Source: Paguma larvata (lineage: Eukaryota; Chordata; Mammalia; Carnivora; Viverridae). From it: a stretch of DNA of 64,000 nucleotides. The stretch is from positions 130,004,414 to 130,068,413 of the forward strand of contig CM057824.1 in NCBI GenBank assembly GCA_030068075.1. Direction: 5' to 3'. Positions 44,612 to 54,755 of the stretch are shown piece by piece (positions within the stretch are counted from its first letter, which is position 1; each line of letters opens with the position of its first letter). The notes beneath the pieces are model-generated. The model saw nothing but the letters and a program-made list of their open reading frames with translations. It was not told where the DNA came from and searched no databases. The position numbers were made by a program, and so were the translations under genes.

Positions 44612-45007
44612 TGTTATGCCCAGAATTCGGGGATCCCAAGAACCACCAGGGAGCCGAGTCCGATGCAAGAACAAAGAGCCTTTAATCGAGCTAGCTTGAG
44701 CTCAATCTCCTACCGCACTGACGCAGCAGTGGGTCGAGAGAGAGCGCGTGTTCCCAAAACACAATAGTTTTAAAGGGGTCTAGGGGCAGTGGGAGGGGTG
44801 ATGGTCGTGACCCTAGCCGATTGGCTGAGGAAGGGTCAAAGGTCCTGTCCCACAGGTCAAGCTTCTGCGCAGGCCCTGGGGACTCAAGGTGGAGGACACA
44901 GAACACAATGGAGTCAGTCCCAGTTTGCCCTTAAGCAAAATGGAATCAGTCCTGATTTGCCCTTACCCCATGTGTCACCAAACGTGAGGATTTGGGTTTT
45001 CCTGACA
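44612..45007 (-). mobile_element. Solo ERV LTR (class I / gammaretrovirus-like layout)
   Basis: Read on the minus strand it starts TGTCAGGAAAAC and ends GGCATAACA, so TG...CA termini are present. In order, U3 holds two 27-bp direct repeats (44939-44965 and 44907-44933), a CCAAT box (plus-strand gattgg at about 44819) and a TTTAAAA TATA-like box (about 44768-44775). ATTAAA follows as poly(A) signal (plus tttaat at 44681-44686), then a short U5. No primer-binding site or gag-like sequence follows, so it is solo. Many CpGs remain, which suggests lineage-specific age. The 4-base flanks (ccat, gtca) do not match, so the target duplication is lost or my ends are off. Other frames across it are not genes. 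Confidence 0.75.
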
Positions 45008-45149
45008 GTCAGGAGAGGATACTTGTCACCCCACACCTACCAAGAGCTGGTTTGCAGGGCAGTTGAAAACCATAAAGCTCCTGATCACCACTGATGGACC
45101 AGTGTGACTTACTGAGTCGAGGATAAGAATTAATCTATTACATGGAGCT

Positions 45150-45470
45150 TATGACTCTGAGGACACCATATTTGTTTCTTTCTGCTTTTTTACCTTAATA
45201 TCGGACACACGCAGGGATTTGGAAAGAGTTCTGAGAAGAGCAGAAATAATTAATGGAATCAACTCACTGAGTTATGAAGAAAGATTATGGGAACTGAAAA
45301 TGCATTGTTTAGTTAAACATCAGTTGTCTAAAGATATGATAATAGTCTCCAAGTACTTGAAAGGTGAAAATAATATGTTGTCCTTCATATGCAAATGTAG
45401 CACTGCTGGCCCATCAGTAAAACTTGTGCTTAAAGTTATTTCTCTCAGTGGTAAAAAGACCTTTTAACAG
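45150..45470 (+). mobile_element. Old retroelement relic with a CR1/L3-like peptide
   Basis: An 82-codon plus frame (45219-45467) contains SLSYEERLWELK and KDMIIVSKYLKG. This spacing is typical of the C-terminal part of CR1-clade LINE ORF2 proteins (also carried inside some ERVL-type LTRs of mammals). It is a short relic, and no functional protein is claimed. Which of the two sources is right I cannot say without a search. Confidence 0.4.
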
Positions 45471-45689
45471 TTTTAAATACTCTTTCATTCAAACCCTCTT
45501 ATGACCAGTGGAATTTCAGTAATGGTTCAGCGTTCATGATATGCTTATAAATGGGGGTGGGGAGAGGCTAAATTGTCTGACTTCATACGGACTGAATCTT
45601 TGATCTTATATTATTAAAGGATTTTGTTTCTCACACCAGCTACTTCTCTGATTCTCTGATGCCAAGAAGGTCCCCTAACAATTCAGTTC

Positions 45690-46040
45690 AGTTCTGACAG
45701 TTTACCTGGAGTTAGCATCAAATCGCACAGGGTTAAAGGGGCTCAATCCCACAAGACTAGCCCCCATCAGATACCAGTCACAAGTCCCAAGCCATGCAAA
45801 CTTCTACCCAACAGGCTATAAGTCTGGAGGTTCTCACAACTACCTCCTCAGATTTAATATTTGCTAGAATTTTTCACAGAACTCAGGAAAACACTTATAT
45901 TTGATGGTTTATTATAAAAGATACAATTGAGGAACAGCCAAAATGGATGACATCTTTCATGCTGGTGTAAGTTTCCTCTTAAGAATGTAACAGACACTAC
46001 CTACTCCCCCTCAGGGTCCCCTCAGAAATTTGACAAAGAA
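45690..46040 (+). mobile_element. Old LTR fragment related to 3100-4180
   Basis: 'gataccagtcacaagtccca', 'cacagaactcaggaaaacac', 'gatggtttattataaaagat' and 'gaggaacagcc' align in order with the fragment at 3100-3420 ('acagaactcagaagaacatt', 'accatttattataaaagact', 'aggaacagccagatgg'). Same orientation, diverged, non-coding. Confidence 0.5.
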
Positions 46041-46164
46041 AATACCTAACTAAAATAAGTAAACCATAAAACTTACGTTATAAGAGGGACTATATGACCA
46101 TAGTCCGACTCTTCACATAATGGAATTGAGCAAATCAGGAATGATCAATGCAGAACCTAGAGTC

Positions 46165-46860
46165 ATCAAGCCAATAAGGGTAGGATCTGAGAAGAAACGG
46201 GAGAATGGAAGGGGGCCGACCAAAACCCTATAAAATATAGTTGGGGACCTATAGTTGGGGCATTCACTTTGAATGCTCCCTCTCTATAAAGATAGCTTTC
46301 ATACTGATCAAGTTTTGGGGTGATGATGGGGTTGATGGGATTCATGGGTTCTAGAGCCAATGGCCAGGAAAGAATTCTCAAAGACATCTTTGGTGCAAAA
46401 AAGGTGATATTATTAAAGCATGGGGACAGGACCCATGGGCAGGAAGAGCTGCACTGGGGTCGTGAAGGGTAACTCATTATAAGCCCTCAGGTTGGGAGGG
46501 GCCAGGAATAGAGTAAGTCTCTAGGGAATTTTGGAAGCAAGGTTTCTAGCATCTTGAGGAACTAGCTGTTGCTAGGGAAACACCACTTACTACCATTTAA
46601 TAAAATCTCAGTCAGGAGATCCTTTAGATGTATATGGGGAAGGGCATAAGCTTGGAGCTTGATTGCCAGCATATATCCTGGGGCAGTTGAGATAAAAGCA
46701 GTAGACCTACAGGATCCTTTAGTTTGGGACAATGTAAAGCCAAAGTTCTCTTTTTTTGCCTCTAGCAAAGTGTCATCATCTAGGCAGCTGAGTTCCTAGA
46801 GGGAGGTTTCAAGGATTTGTCATTGGACTCTAAGCAGTAAGGGAATTTAATTTTTCACTT
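46165..46860 (-). mobile_element. ERV-type LTR fragment
   Basis: 'ggtgcaaaaaaggtgatatt', 'attaaagcatggggacagga', 'gggcaggaagagctgcactg', 'ctagctgttgctagggaaac' and 'caccacttactaccatttaa' are familiar from old mammalian LTR-type repeats. The minus-strand reading places a TTTAATAAT-like poly(A) region near 46410. The family is not assigned. Minus frames of 103 and 68 codons here are not genes. Confidence 0.45.
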
Positions 46861-46869
46861 GCCTTAGGT

Positions 46870-47140
46870 TCCCACATTACCATGGCAAGCACTTAAACCC
46901 CTATCCTTTGGGTAGCTGGGAGTGTCCAAGGAATATCACACAGATCCCACCTGGGGTGGCGGCGGGTGGGTGCTAGATTTTGCTTTGCTTCTCAGCCTGC
47001 CTTATGCTTCCTCATCAATACTATTCTCGTTTTCTGGTCTTACACTCTAATAAACTTTTGCCTGATGCTCTTTTTATTCTGTGTCTACCTCTTCATTCTT
47101 CAAAGCAGTGAGATGGTGAACTCTGTGTATTAAGATAAAA
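46870..47140 (+). mobile_element. LTR-like R/U5 fragment
   Basis: A C/T-rich stretch ends with AATAAA at 47049-47054, followed by 'cttttgcctgatgctctttt' and 'tattctgtgtctacctcttc'. This resembles the R/U5 end of an LTR on the plus strand. Tentative. Confidence 0.4.
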
Positions 47141-47279
47141 AATCTTGCAACAATACAACTATATGCCACCCAGCACAGTGAAATACTGAGCCACCAATTA
47201 ATGCACAACCCTGCTCCCTCAACGTACAGTATACTCTTCTAGCTCCTTACTAAGTATTCACAATTACTCATTTCTTACC

Positions 47280-47690
47280 CTCTGCTTTGTCTTGGCCAAA
47301 CTTTATTCAGGTTTCTGTCTTCCCCATAGGCCTCTGAAGTATGGCTGGTCTCCAGCTCTGGGCAAGAACTAAGATGCAGAATATGTATTTTACATCATAT
47401 GTCAAGTGATCCCATAGACACATTTCTTGTTAGACAGCACCCGTTTCTGCATTTTACTCATCCTCCTTGCTTGCCCAGCTTCCCCTGGAAAGTTCCTGCT
47501 AAGCTCTGCTTACCTCCCTATAAAAGAAAAGCCTTTTTCTGTCTAATTTTCATACATTTGAAGATTTCTGAGCTCTAAACATTCCCCCTATTGCATTAGT
47601 CTTTTTAAATATAGTCTCTCCTTATCTAAGCCTGGATTGGTTTTTGTTTGAGATAAAATGTTAATAATGCTACAATTATATCTGATGACA
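47280..47690 (+). mobile_element. LTR fragment with a TATA box, related to 32190-32925
   Basis: 'ctccctataaaagaaaagcc' holds a TATA box at about 47518. It is followed by 'cttcccctattgcatt'-like text, 'agtctctccttatctaagcc' and 'ggattggtttttgtttgaga'. The second part parallels 'aaagtctggatttgttttta' at about 32883. Non-coding. Confidence 0.5.
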
Positions 47691-47799
47691 ATGTCAGCAT
47701 CAAGTCTACTAAGAGAAAATAAAGAATTAAACAATTCTAACATAAACTTGGGTAGTGCAAAATAGCCTGGGTAATTCTGTGGGTTTATGAAGGGCTTTT

Positions 47800-47999
47800 T
47801 TAAAATCTTTATTTAATTTTGAGAGAGAGGGAAAGAGAGTGGGGGAGGAGCAGAGAGAGAGGGAGACACAGAAACAGAAATAGGCTCCAGGCTCGGAGCT
47901 GTCAGCATGGAGACTGAAGTAGGGATCAAACTCATGAACTGTGAGATTCATGACCTGAGCCAGTCAGGCGCTTAACTGACTGAGCCACCCAGGTGCCCC
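47800..47999 (-). mobile_element. Feline SINE next to a long T-run
   Basis: A minus-strand copy from 'aaaatctttatttaattttg' to 'gagccacccaggtgcccc'. The flanks share 'atgaagggcttttt' / 'ataagtgctttttt'. A T-run of about 22 (48008-48029) directly follows the head side, which is unusual and may be a slipped duplication of the target's T-tract. Confidence 0.93.
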
Positions 48000-48029
48000 A
48001 TAAGTGCTTTTTTTTTTTTTTTTTTTTTT

Positions 48030-48932
48030 ATTAGTGTTTTCTTTAAAACCATTTGTCGAAGCAAAAATTCCAATTTGCTTAATTCTATGAGTTAGAAAAT
48101 CTAAATTGTCACTTTCTGACTTAGTAAAACCATTATGTACTACTTGTACCAAACCAGTAATTTCATAATAATAGAGAAACTAAAATCCTCTTTTCTAATG
48201 GATAAATAATTAAAAAAATATATTATGTTCGTTCGTCTTTGATTCTATTGCATAGCTAAATAAGAAGCATGAACAACAGAGAAAAAATGTTATAAAGTTT
48301 ATAAATGATCAATTAGTAAATTTTAAGTGTAAAACAAATAGACTAAATATCGACCTAAAGCATGACTGTTTCTCAAATGACATGGCTAGTAATTTTCTCA
48401 CTCTTCCTAAATAGACTTTATGTTATGGGAACTCTCCCAGTCATTTATATTTATGACCTCAGCACTGGTAATAATTCACATATTACTGCTAAATCAAATA
48501 TATTATTTTGAAATGATGGCTAGAAACAAGTTTAAAAGAGTAAACCAGTAAAAGTGGTTTCTTTTCTTATTTTTCGAAAGAATACCAGACATGAAATAAG
48601 TTAAAAAAAAAAACGAAACAACATTGAAGCTTCTCAAATGAAAGTTATATTCCAAGTTAAAGTATTCAGATTCATTAGTGATTCTTTGAGTCATTTATAG
48701 AAATCATACACTGTGGTTTGACCTTCATTCTAAATTTCTTAGTTTGACAATAGGAGCAGATCTTCTGAATGTGAAGTTATGCTATTGTAAACATCTGTGT
48801 TTTTATCCGTTGTAAAATATGTAAAGTGAAAGGACTTGCTTGTAGATACAGACATATTACACTGTCACTCTTTAAAAAATATGTATTTATTATTAAAATA
48901 ATAATATATTAGTGTAAATTATGATATATAGA
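48030..48932. other. AT-rich stretch with nothing recognised
   Basis: No gene or named repeat. Confidence 0.5.
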
Positions 48933-49031
48933 GAGCCTGACATGGGGGCTCCATCTCACAAACTGTTACATCATGACCTAAACCGAAATCAAGAGTCAGA
49001 CACTTAACCAACTGAGCTACCCAGGTGTCCC
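48933..49031 (-). mobile_element. Truncated feline SINE
   Basis: Only the head half remains, from 'gagcctgacatgggggct' to 'gagctacccaggtgtccc'. The CT-rich part and tail are missing or replaced by (TA)-rich DNA. Confidence 0.88.
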
Positions 49032-49339
49032 TGCACGGTTGCTTTTAAACTAAATTAAATGATCTTTATTTTGGTGTTAATTCAGTAAGGTGTATTGAGT
49101 TTTATGGAGATCAATCAGTTACCCCAAATTAATTCAAGGAGTTTTATAGAAGGAAAAGGTACCATCTACCCTTCACTTTGCAGGGAAAACTTGACCTTAC
49201 GTGGGCTCTCTGAGTAGTTTGGCAATGTATATGATAAAAGATGGAGACAAGTCTTTTCATTCTACCTAAGTTCTAGATGCACAGTACTCTCTTGTATTGC
49301 CATGATGTTGGGATTAGCAATGAATTTGATAACTAAGAA
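49032..49339. other. Short unassigned stretch
   Basis: Nothing recognised. Confidence 0.5.
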
Positions 49340-49359
49340 TTGTTTTCAAGTATAAGTTA

Positions 49360-49569
49360 AAAATATTTTAATGTTCATTATTTATTTTTGAGAGAGAGAG
49401 ACAATGTGCAGGGGGGAGGGGCAGAGAGAGAGGGAGACACAGAAACTGAAGCAGGCTCCAGGCTCTGAGCTGTCAGCACAGGGTGCCACATGGGGCTCAA
49501 ACGCGCAAACCCTGAGATCATGATCTGAGCCAAAGTCGGACGCTTAACTGACAGTCACTCAGGTGCCCC
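49360..49569 (-). mobile_element. Feline SINE
   Basis: A full-length minus-strand copy ending 'cactcaggtgcccc'. The target duplication is ttgttttcaagtataagtta (49340-49359) and ttgttttaaagtataactta (49570-49589), 20 bp with two mismatches. Confidence 0.95.
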
Positions 49570-49589
49570 TTGTTTTAAAGTATAACTTA

Positions 49590-50349
49590 GATCCTTGGTA
49601 CTCAAAGATAGCCTACAAATGAGAATATTAGCAACAACTGGAAAAATATTAAAATGAAAAATTTTATATGAAAACTTATTAAAAATGCTCCTCCCCAGAA
49701 ATGGAATTGGAATCTGCATTTTAACAAGATCCACAGGTCATGCGTATACACATTGAAATGTGAGAAGCACCAGGTTCTGTGATCCTTATAAGAGAAGATT
49801 TAAAAGGAACCCTCATTAAATATGGAAATGAAAAAGATGTGATTTAAAGCCCTTCCCAAGCCTGAGACTATGTGCATTCTCTGAAAATATAAAGGATACA
49901 AATCTTAAATTTGTACCTAATCTGTCCATCCCTTATGCTACCACTCCTCTTATTTGAGGGAAAAACTATTTAACTCCCTTGTTTTTCTTTATTAGTATTT
50001 TGTTTAAAGAAATCTAAATAAAAATTGTGGAAGGAATTTTTTCTGTCATTTTCAAAATGTAGATCAAATCTTAGGGCCGGGTAACAAAAAACATTTAAAT
50101 CACCAACGGTTTAACCGGACAGACTTTCCCTTTAGTGTCAAAAGCAGAAATCAACAAATTCCTCTCATGTGCGGTGAATTTCAAAATTCAGTGAACTTTT
50201 GTTAACACTGGCTCACGGCAGCGCGCTGCTCATACCTTTTCCCGTTTCATCATTCCCAGTGCTATTACCCTGCTTCAAACCATAACCATTTATCATCTGA
50301 ATTTCCACAATACGTCATGTCGTTTCTGAATTTTCACATTTGTTTCCTC
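49590..50349. other. Unassigned stretch
   Basis: No gene or clear repeat. 'gctcacggcagcgcgctgct' at about 50211-50230 is a short local GC spot without further structure. Confidence 0.45.
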
Positions 50350-50790
50350 CAATCTGTTTTTTATTTTGTAGCTGTAGTATAATATCTGTGGTAGAAAATG
50401 GATTGTTACCACTTTGCTTAAAATTCTTCCAGCGTTTTCATTTTTAGGGAAAAAACTCAAAAAGTTTTGGTAAGCCGGGCGATCGTGTCCTCGCTCCCCT
50501 TTTGCCTCCTTTCTGCATCCATCTCCTCGGACTCCACGGTCAAGGAGTATTGACTTCCTGTCATATCCCCAAGTATACCTTCTCATCTTTCGTGTTGGAT
50601 GGTTCATGCTTTCCTTTCTTTAATCTATGTATAACATACAGTTTCATTTTTTCTCATCGTAACTGGGAAGCCAGCCCGTCATCACTCCCCGAGAAATCTT
50701 CTCCTGCAGATACCCATAGCACCCTGAACTTCTCTACCTTTGTGCATTATTTTCTATATTAAACTACCCGGTTACTTTACAGAGCTTTTT
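50350..50790 (+). mobile_element. L2 LINE fragment
   Basis: 'ttcttccagcgttttcattt', 'atctcctcggactccacggt', 'gactatcat'-type text near 50560, 'accttctcatctttcgtgtt', 'ccatagcaccctgaacttct' and 'tgtgcattattttctatatt' follow the L2 3' region order (ending in the 'agcacttatcac' zone). Diverged. The overlapping 104- and 86-codon frames are not genes. Confidence 0.55.
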
Positions 50791-51819
50791 CAAAGTGCTA
50801 TTTTAACTTCTTATGGCAGATTATGTCTGAGAAATACAACTGATCTTTTTGTTAAAAAATGGTTTGATTTAGGTGATTATAAGACAACAAAAGTAGAAAT
50901 CAGGTAAACTACATTGATAAGAAATAAAGGAGTAGAATAAGAAATGAGTAGGAATTTGAGGTCTGGATTAAACGCCAAAAGAGGGGAAAATGTACAAATA
51001 AAGTAGTGTAAGAACCATGGTCTGGAGCTAGACTTTATGAGGAAATTTGTTTTAAGAAAAAGGTCTGATTTGTAGAGTGACTAAGTAATTTGATATAGAA
51101 CAATTCTTGATAAAGAACAAAGTTTCGCTAACAATAATAATAATAATAATATTTTTAATTTGCACTTGTAAGCTGTACAATGCAAAAGGCCTTGTTGTTT
51201 GCAAATTTCTAATACATGAGCAACTGCTGATGACAGCTATATTTTACAACTGGATTAGCAAGAGACTAAGGGAAAACAGTTGTAAAGGGAGATGTATAAG
51301 TCAGCAGAAGAAGCTTGGAAGCAGAAATGGAACCAGAACTTAAGGAAGAGGCAACTCATATAGTATTTGGAGAAAGGTGTTGAGTTTTTCAGAGGACGTA
51401 TCCTATGAAACACAAATTTCTTTAAATCTTGTAAGACTATGTAACCTCAGCTGATATCTGATTAAACCATGGCTATATTCCCCAATAAGTTTCTTTTCAG
51501 TTTTAATTTTAGGAGACATTAGTACCTTTCTTAGGCTCTGGAAGCTGTTCAATAAATACTTAAAATTAATAAGTGCGTAGTTTCACATTGAAAGGGTATT
51601 CGATTATAAAGGAAAGATTTATCCCCACACCTTATCATTCCTAAGATTGGTGACATCAGAATTTCCTTCCAGCTCAAAAAAAAAAAAAAAAAAAAAAAAA
51701 AACCTCAAAATTTTTGTTCATGGAAAATGAAAATGTTTATTGTATTTAGAAAGAAAGGTAAGCTATCTATGGGGCTTATTTTTCTGATATTATGTTTCAG
51801 TTACCTAAAAGACAGATAT
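50791..51819. other. AT-rich stretch with two simple repeats
   Basis: It contains (AAT)n at about 51133-51152 and a pure A27 run at 51676-51702. The A-run has no recognisable retroelement body on its 5' side. Nothing coding was seen. Confidence 0.5.
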
Positions 51820-51975
51820 GGACACTGGAATTTAAGCTCCCACAGGGAAAGGATTTTGTAGCTTCTTTACCTCTACATCTGTTGCACCACAAGGAATGCA
51901 AGGCAAAGTATAGTGACTCAGTAAAACTATTTTAATAGTGATTCAGTAAAACTATTGTAAATGAATGAAAGACTT
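51820..51975 (+). mobile_element. L2 3' end with a tandem 25-bp duplication
   Basis: 'ggaatttaagctcccacagg', 'gaaaggattttgtagcttct' and 'agtgactcagtaaaactatt' parallel the L2 end ('gaatgtaagctccatgaggg', 'gcactcaataaatatttg'). The last segment occurs twice (51911-51934 and 51936-51959), differing at two positions. It ends 'aaatgaatgaaag'. Confidence 0.65.
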
Positions 51976-52332
51976 CCTAACTCAACCAGTTGTAGATTCT
52001 TTATTAGGTAGCCACTAGGAGGAACGTGAAAAAAATTTTGAGAAATCTCCATGAAAGAGCTGAGAATGTCTCAGATAGAAGAAAAATAATAACAATACAG
52101 GGGAGAAAAAAGGAGAGTATTGCTCACTTTCCCTATTTTTTTTTAATATATTGTCCATAACACAGCACCAACTTTGAGGTGTTTGTATAAGGCACAGAGG
52201 AGATACTTACAATTTGAATTCTGACAATGCTGGAGGTAAAAATTTCAGCCAAAAACCAAATTCACACTGAAGCCTAGATGTTTAGAGAAGACCTCTTGAT
52301 CTGGGGACATAGAATGGTTAAAAAAAAATTGA
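51976..52332. other. AT-rich stretch with nothing recognised
   Basis: No gene or named repeat. Confidence 0.5.
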
Positions 52333-52349
52333 CAAATATATGTAACTTT

Positions 52350-52576
52350 TTTTTTATGTTTTATTTATTTTTGAGAGAGAGAGAGAGAGAGAGAGAGGAG
52401 ACAAGAGCCCAAACAGGGCAGGGGCAGAGAGAGAGAGGGAGACGCAGAATCTGAAGCAGGCTGTAGGCTCGGAGCTGTCAGCACAGAGCCTGACGCGGGG
52501 CTGGAACTCACAAGCAGCAAGATCATGACCTGAGTCAAAGTTGAACACTCAACCGACTGAGCCACCCAGATGCCCC
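52350..52576 (-). mobile_element. Feline SINE
   Basis: A full-length minus-strand copy with a (GA)n run, CpGs ('gacgcgggg'), and the end 'gagccacccagatgccccc'. The target duplication is caaatatatgtaacttt (52333-52349) and caaatgtatgtaacttt (52577-52593), 17 bp with one mismatch. Confidence 0.96.
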
Positions 52577-52734
52577 CAAATGTATGTAACTTTAATGAAC
52601 ATTTAGAAGGTTGGGGTTTTCTGGGATTCTCAAATTCTATGTGTAATAAATAGAATTTTCTGAGTTTTGATTTCTTTAATTTCAATTAATGTTTAAAGAG
52701 GAAAATGGAGAGTACCACTTACCTATATTATGGT

Positions 52735-52930
52735 AGGTGGGAGTGGGGCCAGCTACAAGGTTTGTAGGGCCTGATGCAGAGTGTAAATGGGGGCTCCTTG
52801 TTCAAAAATTGTTAGAAATTTCAAGACCTCTCTTAGAAGAGAACTAAGCATGCACGGCCCTTGCTCATGCAAGCCTGGTGACACACGTCCTGGTTGGGAG
52901 CGATGCTGAGTGTGATGGGATGCGCTAAAA
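52735..52930. mobile_element. Old dispersed repeat, family unassigned
   Basis: 'ggtttgtagggcctgatgca', 'gggggctccttgttcaaaaa' and 'ttgttagaaatttcaagacc' are recurrent mammalian repeat text (often with 'gggccccttgttcaaaaatt'). I could not assign the family or strand. Confidence 0.45.
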
Positions 52931-53154
52931 CGGCAATCTGTGCTCTCATGAACAAACGTGTTTGACCCAGAGGCCATTTACATAAGATCCTAGTTGAATA
53001 ATAGCTAAATATTAGATTTTAGTTTCACATTAAGTCCATTTAATACTGAATTCAGTTGTATACTTCCTTTTTAGAAATGGGAAAATTGGAGACACTATTA
53101 GATGATAACTTACCCTCTGATTGAAGGTTCCCCAACCAAAACAACGAAGGAAAG

Positions 53155-53300
53155 ATTATTAACATTTATTAACCAATTAGTATGTGCTAGATGTTGCAGT
53201 TATGTAGACTCATTAATCCAAAGGTAAATTCTTCCTTTTCATCATAGATTCATGTGTAATTAATGAAATAATTGACAATATTAAGTAACTTGTCAATGGA
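53155..53300 (-). mobile_element. MIR SINE relic
   Basis: 'taacatttattaaccaatta', 'gtatgtgctagatgttgcag' and 'tatgtagactcattaatcca' match the distal part of MIR read on the minus strand ('atttactatgtgccaggcac', 'aactcatttaatcc'). 'aagtaacttgtcaatgg' matches its core. Confidence 0.6.
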
Positions 53301-53324
53301 TCTTGCTCTCAGTAGGTACCTTTT

Positions 53325-53547
53325 TTTTGAAGTTTATTTATTTTGAGAAAGAGAAAGGAAGAGAGAGTGTTCCTGCATGCACAACCAAGCAGATGAGGGG
53401 CAGAGAGAGAGAATCCCAAGAGGATTCCACACTTTCCGCATGGAGTCCGAAGTGGGTGAACCATGAGATCATGAACCATGAGATCATGACCCTAGCTGAA
53501 ATCCAGAGTCAGGCGCTTATCCGGCTGAAACCCCCCAAGTGCCCCAA
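53325..53547 (-). mobile_element. Feline SINE with a 15-bp tandem duplication
   Basis: A minus-strand copy with the segment aaccatgagatcatg present twice in direct succession (about 53459-53488). It ends 'ccccaagtgcccc'. The flanks share only a weak 'aggtacc' / 'aggtaac'. Confidence 0.92.
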
Positions 53548-54304
53548 AAGGTAACTAATTAAAAATTAACATCCATATTTGTTTAATGTGAGGAAGGAGA
53601 AGCTTCTCTGATTGTGGCTCTAACAGATCATCGCGCTATCCATGTCTTTTTTTCCTAATATCTGCCAAAGGAAGAGAAGTTACTAAAACGACTAATTTAG
53701 AGCCCAGGGCACGAACTATATGTGCGAAAAATCAAGCCCATACGTTTTTCCTTTTTTTTTGTTTCCTTATGATGTAGAGTTATTGTTGTTTTTATTTATT
53801 ATTTACTTGTTTATTTTGTATAAGTCTCCCCACCTCACTCACTCTCTCAACTTTCTATTAATTCAGACCCTATGATCATTTATATTCATATTGGAGCCCC
53901 CAGTTATGCTTTAAACCTAAGTCTCATTTTACCGAGCCCTGCATTGGCAAACTGGGATCATTCAAGTGGTATTTTGATACCTGTTCTGTTATTATATCTT
54001 CTGTCCTCAGCTGAATGAAATAATCGCATCTGACCTCATCCTTGCCTTCCAACATCGAATACAGTAGCCATATAACTTCACAAGTGGGGCTGATTTCTAC
54101 TTGTGGCATGGTCTGAAACTGACTGGTGATGTCTAACAAGCCACTCAACCCCCATGTATTTGTCGTTATCTCTATAAAGCAAGGGATACCAGTTTCACAG
54201 TTTTGTTTCCAGGACTGACGTAATGAATGCATAGTGCCTGACTGCCAAACCCTCTCCACTTGACACAAACAACAACAATAATAGTAACTGGGAAAAGTGC
54301 TGTA
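53548..54304. other. Unassigned stretch
   Basis: A minus frame of 114 codons (53924-54268) has no recognisable domain and overlaps another frame at 54172-54360. I treat it as chance. Confidence 0.45.
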
Positions 54305-54755
54305 TTCAGGTCAGGGTTCTCTAGAGAAACAGAGAGAGGAGAGAGAGATAACAGATTCATTACAGGAATTAGTTCATGTGGCTACAGAGGCTGAGAAGTC
54401 CCACAGTCTGCTGCCTGAAAACTGGAAAATTAGGAAAGCCAGTGGTGTAATTCCTTCCCAGGCCCAGGCCTGAGAACCAGGGATGCTGATACCTGAGGGC
54501 GGGAGAAGGTGGACATCCCAGCTCTAAGAGAAAGAGAATTCACCTCTCTGTTAACTCCCGTCTTGATCTTGCCCTCGATGGCTTGGATAGTGCCTGCCCA
54601 CATTGGAGAGAGTGAATCTCCTTACTCAGTCCACTGAGTCAGATGCTTACCACTTACAGAAACACCCTTCTAAACACACTGCAGAATGTTTTGCCAGCTA
54701 TCAGGGCACCCCTTAGCCCAGCCAAATTGACACGGAAAATTAATCATCACAACTT
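54305..54755 (-). mobile_element. MLT2-like (ERVL) LTR
   Basis: On the plus strand one reads 'gtcagggttctctagagaaa', 'aggctgagaagtcccacagt', 'gcccacattggagagagtga', 'actcagtccactgagtcaga', 'tcagggcaccccttagccca', and 'aaattgacacggaaaattaa' near 54724-54743. This is the reverse complement of an MLT2-type LTR, which starts TGTTAATTTTATGTGTCAAC. Solo, no internal region. Confidence 0.75.

Noticed and set aside
45219..45467. 82-codon plus frame as a functional gene
   Set aside because: It resembles only a short C-terminal piece of a retroelement protein and is bounded by repeat DNA.
53924..54268. 114-codon minus frame
   Set aside because: No recognisable domain and no supporting start or splice signals. 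It is a probable chance frame.
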